From the NCBI GenBank assembly GCA_024227975.1, contig JAAETV010000214.1:1-38529 (forward strand): 38,529 nucleotides of DNA, in the 5' to 3' direction. The notes under the pieces are model-generated. The model did not search any database. It was given only the letters and a program-made list of their open reading frames with translations, and was not told the origin of the DNA. Shown piece by piece: positions 32,830 to 38,529 of this stretch. The DNA comes from Actinomycetes bacterium (lineage in GTDB: Bacteria; Actinomycetota; Acidimicrobiia; Acidimicrobiales; SZUA-35). The position numbers and the translations under genes are program-made. Position 1 is the stretch's first letter. Each line of letters opens with the position of its first letter.

Positions 32830-34032
32830 ATGGCATCACGAGGAATCAAGGATCAGGTCGCCATCGTCGGCATGGGCTGTACGCCCTTCGGCGAGCACTG
32901 GGACAAGTCCGTCGAGGACATGCTGGTCGAGTCGAGTCAGGCGGCCTATGCCTCGGCCGGCATCGCCCAGGATGACATCGACGCCTACTGGTTCGGCACC
33001 CTGGGGTCGGGGGTTTCGGGCCTCACCCTCAGCCGGGCCCTGAAGATCGACTACAAGCCTGTCACGCGGGTAGAGAATATGTGCGCCACCGGCTCTGAGG
33101 CGTTCCGCAACGCCTGCTACGCCGTGGCCTCCGGGGCCTATGACCTCGTAGCCGCCGTTGGCGTCGAGAAGCTGAAGGACAACGGCATGTCTGGTCTCGT
33201 CGGGACCACCATCCCCGATGACGGGACCCAGCCGGAGCTGACCGCTCCCGCCATGTTCTCCCTGTTGGCCCCGGCCTATGCGGACAAGTACGGGGTCGAT
33301 CAGGGTGAGATGAAGGATGTCCTGACCAGGATCGCCTGGAAGAACCACTTCAACGGTGCCCGCAACCCCCGAGCACAGTTCCGCAAGGAGGTCTCAAAGG
33401 ACACCATCTGCAACGCCCCACTAATTGCGGGCCAGCTCGGCATCTTCGACTGCTCCGGTGTTTCCGACGGCTCAGCCGCCGCCATCATCTGCCGGGTCGA
33501 AGACGCCCACAAGTACACGGACAACCCTCTGTACGTGAAGGCCCTGGCCTTCGCGGCTGGCCCGGCTGCTGGGCCCATCGATCCCGAGTACGACTACACG
33601 ACCTTCAACGAGGTCGTAGCCAGCGCAGCCGACGCCTACGCCCAAGCGGGGATCACGGATCCCCGAGCCACGATCGCCATGGCCGAAGTGCATGACTGCT
33701 TCACCCCGACCGAGCTGGTCCTGATGGAAGACCTTGGCTTCGCTGACCGGGGCCTTGGTTGGAAAGAGGTGTTGGCCGGCACGTACGATCTCGACGGAGA
33801 ACTCCCCGTCAACCCCGATGGAGGGTTGAAGAGCTTCGGCCATCCGATCGGGGCTTCCGGATTGAGGATGCTATTCGAGTGTTGGCTCCAACTCCGCAAG
33901 GAGGCTCCGGATGATCGGCAGATCAAGTCGGTCACCGAGGCCGGCAAGACCCTCGGCATGACCCACAACCTGGGTGGTGCCCCAGGAGAATGCGTCAGCT
34001 TCGTCTCGATCGTCGGGAGTGAGTTGGGCTAG
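32830..34032 (+). CDS. Thiolase (SCP2-thiolase/acetyl-CoA acetyltransferase-like)
   Basis: A 400-residue thiolase with a complete active site: nucleophile Cys85 (ENMCATGSEA), His338 (GHPIGASGLR) and the second Cys388 (GGAPGECVS). Other marks are VAIVGMGCTPFGE at the start, AEVHDCFTPTELV and NLGG near the end. The layout is that of the SCP2-thiolase-like group, members of which partner DUF35 proteins and act on acyl-CoAs or steroid-like side chains. It follows the HMGS-DUF35 fusion by 77 bases on the same strand, and is likely in the same transcript; the spacing leaves room for its own promoter. The ATG at 32830 follows an AT-rich leader with a weak ribosome site (AAGGATTACAATCACC). The acyl substrate cannot be deduced. 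Confidence 0.9.
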   Translation: MASRGIKDQVAIVGMGCTPFGEHWDKSVEDMLVESSQAAYASAGIAQDDIDAYWFGTLGSGVSGLTLSRALKIDYKPVTRVENMCATGSEAFRNACYAVASGAYDLVAAVGVEKLKDNGMSGLVGTTIPDDGTQPELTAPAMFSLLAPAYADKYGVDQGEMKDVLTRIAWKNHFNGARNPRAQFRKEVSKDTICNAPLIAGQLGIFDCSGVSDGSAAAIICRVEDAHKYTDNPLYVKALAFAAGPAAGPIDPEYDYTTFNEVVASAADAYAQAGITDPRATIAMAEVHDCFTPTELVLMEDLGFADRGLGWKEVLAGTYDLDGELPVNPDGGLKSFGHPIGASGLRMLFECWLQLRKEAPDDRQIKSVTEAGKTLGMTHNLGGAPGECVSFVSIVGSELG

Positions 34033-34036
34033 CGCT

Positions 34037-34082
34037 GCTCGCCCGGGGGGCGAGCTATCCGAGTTGGGCCCGCGACTCTCGG
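34037..34082. terminator. Hairpins between convergent thiolase and protease genes
   Basis: GCTCGCCC and GGGCGAGC (34037-34055, three-base loop) form a perfect eight-bp stem, and a second imperfect stem (CCGAG near 34059 with CTCGG near 34078) follows. They lie between two convergent stop codons and could terminate both genes. No T-run. Confidence 0.5.
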
Positions 34083-34088
34083 CTGGAA

Positions 34089-34781
34089 TCAGCATGTGAG
34101 CGAGATCGGACCGTCCTTTGGTTGAGCTAGGGCGGCTTCGATCTCGCTGGCCGCGATCACCCAGCCGCGCTCGGCGTCGCGGGCGGAAGCGAAGACGATG
34201 CCGACGACCTCACCGTCGGTGTTGATGACGGGAGCGCCGGAATCACCGCCCTGAATGTTTGCCTCGATCTCGATGGCCATCCGTTCCCCTTCTCCGTCCA
34301 GGGTGGCGGTCACGTGCTGCAAGATCGTGGCATCCTTTGTTTCCAGGCCCTCGTCGGAGGCTGCCGTGATCACCTCGACGGGTTCACCATCTTCACTGTC
34401 CCCGAGATGCAGCCAGGGGACCACCCCACCGTCGATCCTGATCAGAGCCAGGTCTCGTTCTGGATCGAGCCAGACGATTTCGCCGCGGTGGTGGTCCCCA
34501 GCGTCGTCAATCACGCTGAATTCCTCGGCCCGGTCGAATGTGTGAGCAACGGTTGCGATGGTGTCAGCCGAGATGGCGACCCCGGTTGCCTTCAGTTCAT
34601 GATTCCCAACACAGGGCTCGACCTGGAGTCTGACTACGGTCTCGGTAGTGCTGGTGCCCCCCTCGACGACGCTGACCGTACCGCTGGTACTACCCGTACC
34701 CGTCGAGCCTCCTGGTGAGCATCCCAGCCCGGCTCCCAGCAAGGCGATGGGCCAAAGGCAGAGGGGCGTCCAAGGCCTCAA
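34089..34781 (-). CDS. Secreted trypsin-like serine protease
   Basis: A 230-residue chymotrypsin/HtrA-type protease domain with the full triad: His80 (TVAHTF), Asp110 (PERDLALIRI) and Ser181 (GGDSGAPV). The N-terminus is a signal peptide (LWPIALLGAGLG) followed by Cys21, which might be lipidated, although the lipobox (GLGC) is not ideal. A low-complexity Ser/Thr/Gly linker (about 22-47) then leads to the catalytic domain. No PDZ domain follows, so it is smaller than DegP-type enzymes. Cys57 is the only other N-terminal cysteine. The TTG start overlaps the stop of the SDR gene (TTGA), indicating coupled translation; a ribosome site is not clear. Substrate unknown. Confidence 0.82.
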   Translation of the reverse strand: MRPWTPLCLWPIALLGAGLGCSPGGSTGTGSTSGTVSVVEGGTSTTETVVRLQVEPCVGNHELKATGVAISADTIATVAHTFDRAEEFSVIDDAGDHHRGEIVWLDPERDLALIRIDGGVVPWLHLGDSEDGEPVEVITAASDEGLETKDATILQHVTATLDGEGERMAIEIEANIQGGDSGAPVINTDGEVVGIVFASARDAERGWVIAASEIEAALAQPKDGPISLTC

Positions 34782-35551
34782 GCGGGAGAGAAGGCAGTGC
34801 CGCCGTCGATCTTGAGCACCGAACCGGTGGTGTAGCTCGAGGCCGCGCTGGCGAAGTAGAGGGCGGCTCCCACCACCTCGTCTGGCTCCCCGCCCCGGCC
34901 GAGGGGGATGTCATTTGCCGCCCGCTCGGCGAAGGCCTCGAGGTCCCAGGCCTTGGAGATGTCGGTCAGGAACGGCCCGGGCATGATCGTATTGACCCTG
35001 ACCTTGGGGCCGTAGGCCCGGGCGAACGAGATAGTCATATTGTTCAGACCGGCTTTGGCCGCCCCATAGGTCGCCTCGATCGGGCTTGGTTGGACGGCGG
35101 CCACTGAGCTGACATTGATGATCGAGCCCCCATCCTCGGCCGCCATCCGTTCCCCGAAGAGGGCCGACAGGCGGAATGGACCCTTCAGATTCACATCCAG
35201 CACCTTGTCGTAGAGAGCTTCGGTCACCGAACCCAGCGAATCGTAGAGGGGCGACATTCCCGCATTGTTGACCAGGACGTCACAACGCCCGAAGGTCTCG
35301 TAGACGAACTCGAACAGCTGATCGCACTGGTCCCAATGTCCGACGTGGCAGCTCACGCCGACCGCTCGTTGCCCTGTCTCGGCCTTCACCTCCTCGGCCA
35401 GAGCCTCACAGGCCGGCAGCTTGCGGCTGGCGATGACAACGTCGGCACCGTAGTGGGCGAAGGCTTGCACCATGGATTTGCCCATGCCTCGGCTGCCGCC
35501 GGTAACGACAGCCACCTTCCCGGTGAGATCGAACAGATCGGAGGAATACAT
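34778..35551 (-). CDS. Short-chain dehydrogenase/reductase (SDR)
   Basis: A 257-residue classical SDR. The nucleotide-binding TGGSRGMG is at 17-24, NNAG at 95-98, the catalytic Ser near 148 (INVSS), and the Tyr162-x3-Lys166 pair in TYGAAKAG, with Asn121 (DVNLKGPF) completing the tetrad. The Ser-Arg after the first Gly pair and Arg43 (ASRK) favour NADP(H). The substrate, perhaps a fatty acid, steroid or sugar alcohol, cannot be told. I use the ATG at 35551 with GAGGATGATG upstream; a GTG nine codons earlier (35578) would add a short acidic tail. Its leader carries a tandem repeat. The stop codon overlaps the start of the protease gene. Confidence 0.9.
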   Translation of the reverse strand: MYSSDLFDLTGKVAVVTGGSRGMGKSMVQAFAHYGADVVIASRKLPACEALAEEVKAETGQRAVGVSCHVGHWDQCDQLFEFVYETFGRCDVLVNNAGMSPLYDSLGSVTEALYDKVLDVNLKGPFRLSALFGERMAAEDGGSIINVSSVAAVQPSPIEATYGAAKAGLNNMTISFARAYGPKVRVNTIMPGPFLTDISKAWDLEAFAERAANDIPLGRGGEPDEVVGAALYFASAASSYTTGSVLKIDGGTAFSPA

Positions 35552-35582
35552 CCCAGCATCATCCTCTTTGTCAAACACGGTT

Positions 35583-35640
35583 GCAATGTCACGGCCGCCA
35601 AGGGCGGCGCAATGTCACGGCCGGCCAGAGGCGGCGCAAA
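35583..35640. repeat. Tandem repeat of about 26 bases with internal hairpins
   Basis: Two copies, 35583-35608 and 35609-35635, start with GCAATGTCACGGCCG; a degenerate third copy begins at 35636 (GCAAAGTAAAGG). In copy one GCCGCC and GGCGGC pair across AAG; in copy two the same stem forms around AGA with one bulged G, so the stem is kept although the loop changed. The array is 32-90 bases upstream of the SDR start and before the divergent ABC-F gene. Confidence 0.6.
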
Positions 35641-35748
35641 GTAAAGGCACGCTTCGAAACGGCGGTCTAGCATCGGAGCATGTTCTGAACCCTGTTCTGC
35701 GGAACCATCACGAGTCATTGGTCGAGCAAACGAAAAGGGGATAGACGC

Positions 35749-37464
35749 ATGCCGGCAGGCGACAGGGCTCCGAGCAGGGTGGCCCGACACTACGAACCCC
35801 CAACCGGGGCCCAGATCCATCTCCATGAGGTGACCCTCGAGCGAGGTGGCACCACCCTGCTCGAACGGGTTTCGCTCACGATTGCCGGCGGCGATCGGAT
35901 CGGTCTGGTGGGCCCGAACGGGGCCGGCAAGTCGACCCTGTTGGCCGCTCTCGCCTCCCAACTCGAGCCGGTCTCGGGCTCAATTGCGGTGGTACCGGGC
36001 CAGGCGTCAGTCGGCCTCCTGGCCCAGGAGCTCGACGTTGATCTCGATGAGACGATCGGTGGCTATCTGTCCCGTCGGACCGGGGTCACGGCGGCCTCAG
36101 TAGAGCTCGACGCCGCAACCGAGGCCCTTTCCAGCTCGGCTGGCGGCCGTGTCCTGGATCGGTACCAGCTCGCCCTCGACCAGTGGATGCGACTTGGGGG
36201 CCACGATCTGGAGGGCCGGATCGAGGGCGTCCTGGAGACGGTGGGACTCGGTGCTCTCATCGGATCGGGTGGGGTGGAGGCCCAACGGGGGGCGAGTCTG
36301 TCGGGAGGTCAGCAGGCTCGTCTCGGATTGGCCGCTCTCTTGCTGGCCCGCCATGACGTTCTCCTCCTCGATGAGCCGACGAACGATCTCGACCAGGGCG
36401 GGCTCCAGTTGCTCGAATCGTTCGTGGCCAGCCGGTTGGGACCCCTGGTCGTTGTCTCCCATGACCGGCGATTCTTGGAACGGATGACAACCGCCATTGT
36501 TGAGATCGACCCCCATCAACGGTCTCTCACCCGGTTCAACGAGACCTTCCAAGGCTACCTGAGGGCCAAGGAGCTGGCCCAGGCCGAAGCCGGGCGTCGC
36601 TATGAGACCTATGACCAGGAACGCCAACGGTTGACCGAACGGGCCCGCCAGCATCGCCGATGGGCAGCAAAAGGAGTACAGGCCGAGAGGGACCCTCCCG
36701 ACAATGACCGGGCCGCCCGAGGCTTCCGCATTGAACAGGCTGAGAAGCTGGCATCCAAGGCCCGTCAGAGCGAACGAGCCCTGGAACGACTGGCCGAGGT
36801 GGACAAGCCATGGGAACCGTGGGAGCTCGAGTTCACCATTGGTGAGACCGAGCGCTCAGGTGATCTGGTAGCAGAACTGGTCGACGCTGAGCTGACTCTC
36901 GGCTCGTTCGCCTTCGGTCCGGTCTCGATCATGGTCGGGGCGGGGGAGCGGCTGGCCATCGTAGGGGAGAACGGTCAGGGCAAGACGACCTTGGTCAGCG
37001 CTCTGTTTGGGCAACTCCCTCTGGCTCGGGGCCGACAGCGTCAAGGGCGCTCGACGGTCGTTGGTTGGCTCGATCAAACCCGCGCCGCACTGGCCTCCGA
37101 GGAGTCGGTACTCGACATCTTGGCCGATACCACCGGCCTCGTTGCTGAGGAGTATCGGTCGGTTCTGGCCAAGTTCGGCCTTGGAAGCGATCATCTGGCC
37201 CGGCCCGCCCGCCAGCTCTCCCCGGGGGAGCGAACCCGGGCAGTGCTGGCCCAGTTCCAGGCCAGTGGTGTCAATACCCTGGTCCTCGACGAGCCGACCA
37301 ACCATCTCGATCTGGCTGCCATCGACCAGCTGGAGACCGCCCTTGGCCGCTTTGCCGGGACCATGGTCTTGATCACCCATGACCGTGCCTTCCTCGATGC
37401 CACCTTGATCAGTCGGACGGTCACGATCGCCGGAGGCAGGATCGTCGACGATCGAACCAGCTGA
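35749..37464 (+). CDS. ABC-F family ATPase
   Basis: A 571-residue protein with two ABC ATPase domains and no membrane segment. First domain: Walker A GPNGAGKS (55-62), signature LSGGQ (184-188), Walker B/D-loop DEPTNDLD (208-215). Second domain: Walker A GENGQGKT (406-413), signature LSPGE (490-494), DEPTNHLD (514-521). Between them is a long charged linker (YETYDQERQRLTERARQHRR ... KLASKARQSERALERL) that in ABC-F proteins reaches into the ribosome. Members rescue or regulate translation, and some give resistance to macrolides, lincosamides or pleuromutilins (Vga, Msr); the type cannot be assigned from sequence alone. The ATG is preceded by AAAGGGG. It ends six bases before the convergent M15 peptidase. 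Confidence 0.9.
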   Translation: MPAGDRAPSRVARHYEPPTGAQIHLHEVTLERGGTTLLERVSLTIAGGDRIGLVGPNGAGKSTLLAALASQLEPVSGSIAVVPGQASVGLLAQELDVDLDETIGGYLSRRTGVTAASVELDAATEALSSSAGGRVLDRYQLALDQWMRLGGHDLEGRIEGVLETVGLGALIGSGGVEAQRGASLSGGQQARLGLAALLLARHDVLLLDEPTNDLDQGGLQLLESFVASRLGPLVVVSHDRRFLERMTTAIVEIDPHQRSLTRFNETFQGYLRAKELAQAEAGRRYETYDQERQRLTERARQHRRWAAKGVQAERDPPDNDRAARGFRIEQAEKLASKARQSERALERLAEVDKPWEPWELEFTIGETERSGDLVAELVDAELTLGSFAFGPVSIMVGAGERLAIVGENGQGKTTLVSALFGQLPLARGRQRQGRSTVVGWLDQTRAALASEESVLDILADTTGLVAEEYRSVLAKFGLGSDHLARPARQLSPGERTRAVLAQFQASGVNTLVLDEPTNHLDLAAIDQLETALGRFAGTMVLITHDRAFLDATLISRTVTIAGGRIVDDRTS

Positions 37465-37470
37465 TTGCCC

Positions 37471-38529
37471 TCAACGGTTGTTGAGGGCGAAGTGGTGGTA
37501 GTCGTCGAGAGACTGCCAGCGGCCCCCCCAGCCCCAGCCGATGGCGTCGAAGGCATTGACGACCACCCCACCGTCGGTGATCTTGCCGGCATAGTCCTGG
37601 CTGCGATCGAGGTAGGCGGTGGCCAGCTCAGGGAGGACGACCTCGCCCCGCTGATAGGGGTTGATGAAGGGGTTGACATCGATGGCAAGTCCGTAGGCGT
37701 GCTCGGAGAAGCTGCTACCGCCGGTGACTACCCGACAGACGAAGGCGGTTGTGTTGTTCCCATCCCCGGTTGGCGGGGCGTCGAGGTCGGCTTGGGTCGC
37801 GATCCGCATCTCTTCGATGGGGTAGCGGGCGTCGTAGAGAGACTTGAAAGCGCCGACCACATCGTCGACGACGGCGGCGTTCAGGATCAGCTCACCCTGG
37901 TGGGGTCGCTGATCGAAACCCCAGAAGGTGAGGGTGACATATCGAAGCTCTTCCACCCCCACCGGGCAGCCCTCGACCCAGGTCGAGCGGGCCAGCGGGT
38001 CACCACTCAGGAGTCCGACGCTCGACTGGAACGACTCTGATGTCGGTGATGGCAAGGTGTCGATGGTAGGGAAGCGGCGGTTGAGCAGCTCGGGTGGGGT
38101 TGGCTGCGCATCGGCCACCCCATCGGCGTTGGTCGTCAGCACTCGCGACCCGAGCCAGTCAGGCCGGGTCGGGTTTGGGGCAGCCGCCGGGGCTGATGTC
38201 GTAGGCGGGTTGGCACTGGCGGCGTCGACGCTTGATGACGGGCCGGTTTGCGCCGCCGGGGCCGTCTCATCCTCCTCGGCCGCTGCTACCGGCTCCGGCA
38301 GGGTCGTGAGTGGCAATGAAGACTCGGCGCTGATCGCCCCGGTCACGTCCCCACCCGAGATGGAGCTGGTGGTTGTAGCCGCACCCGTCGCATCGCCCAA
38401 CTGGCCGACGACGGCCTGGGTCCCTTCAACCGAACTGGCACAAGCCGCGGCCAAGGTGGTCAGGGCCACCAGAGCCGCTCCACCGGTGAATAGGTGCAGG
38501 CCGGTTGGGTAAAGACGCTCCAGTGGCAC
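37471..38529 (-). CDS. M15 (VanY-like) peptidase lipoprotein, at the window edge
   Basis: A 352-residue frame with a C-terminal D-alanyl-D-alanine carboxypeptidase-like M15 domain: SEHAYGLAIDVNPF supplies the first His and Asp of the zinc site, and WGGRWQSLDDYHHFAL the second His. Before it lies a Ser/Thr/Pro/Ala-rich linker. The N-terminus has a hydrophobic stretch and LAAAC (Cys30), a lipobox-like site, so the protein is probably anchored outside the membrane and trims peptidoglycan. The GTG at 38529 is the last codon of the window; the frame could be longer, so the true start is unsure. It is convergent with the ABC-F gene, six bases apart. Confidence 0.8.
   Translation of the reverse strand: MPLERLYPTGLHLFTGGAALVALTTLAAACASSVEGTQAVVGQLGDATGAATTTSSISGGDVTGAISAESSLPLTTLPEPVAAAEEDETAPAAQTGPSSSVDAASANPPTTSAPAAAPNPTRPDWLGSRVLTTNADGVADAQPTPPELLNRRFPTIDTLPSPTSESFQSSVGLLSGDPLARSTWVEGCPVGVEELRYVTLTFWGFDQRPHQGELILNAAVVDDVVGAFKSLYDARYPIEEMRIATQADLDAPPTGDGNNTTAFVCRVVTGGSSFSEHAYGLAIDVNPFINPYQRGEVVLPELATAYLDRSQDYAGKITDGGVVVNAFDAIGWGWGGRWQSLDDYHHFALNNR

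Overview
The window looks like a chromosomal segment of a high-GC actinomycetote, most likely class Acidimicrobiia. It has a WhiB-type iron-sulfur regulator, two DUF2510 proteins, a DUF3097 protein, a DUF222/HNH (13E12-like) protein, an actinobacterial-style HelD, GTG and TTG starts and -10 boxes of the form TAnnnT. This assignment is inference from gene families; there is no rRNA gene to confirm it. I see no tRNA, rRNA, CRISPR array, insertion sequence or prophage.

Layout. Bases 1-4560: the 3' part of an AddA/RecB-like helicase-nuclease, a tiny DUF2510 protein, a stand-alone Fe-S RecB-family nuclease and a secreted TPM-like membrane protein. Bases 4675-8612: an export cluster of a Tat-exported cyclase-family hydrolase convergent with a DUF1800-DUF1501 pair. 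Bases 8706-11818: a small metallopeptidase-like protein, an ABC1/UbiB-type kinase and an HDOD protein. Bases 11975-17779: whiB, divergent from an operon of an endonuclease/exonuclease/phosphatase-fold enzyme, a DUF2510 six-helix membrane protein and HelD, followed by an HNH protein. The whiB intergenic region holds a perfect 14-bp inverted repeat and other repeats. Bases 17837-22373: a parC-parE type IIA topoisomerase operon. Bases 22374-23434: a gene-poor, less GC-rich stretch with a 13-bp perfect hairpin and a small ribbon-helix-helix-like gene behind a clear promoter.

Bases 23435-27850 (minus strand): SGNH hydrolase, DUF3097, site-2-protease-like M50 peptidase, AI-2E-family permease and a glutaredoxin. 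Bases 27926-31239: a PatB/MalY-type aminotransferase, a GT87-like membrane glycosyltransferase and a NifU/NfuA-like Fe-S protein. Bases 31331-34032: an HMG-CoA-synthase-like protein fused to a DUF35 OB domain, next to a catalytically complete thiolase. Bases 34089-38529: trypsin-like protease, short-chain dehydrogenase, ABC-F ATPase and an M15 peptidase lipoprotein that reaches the window edge.

Most of this is core or accessory housekeeping. The least ordinary parts are the HMGS-DUF35/thiolase module, whose HMGS half lacks the nucleophile cysteine; the Asp/His-rich Tat substrate cluster; the operator-dense whiB intergenic region; a possible TOPRIM-like reading of DUF3097; and the low-GC island at 22.7-23.4 kb.
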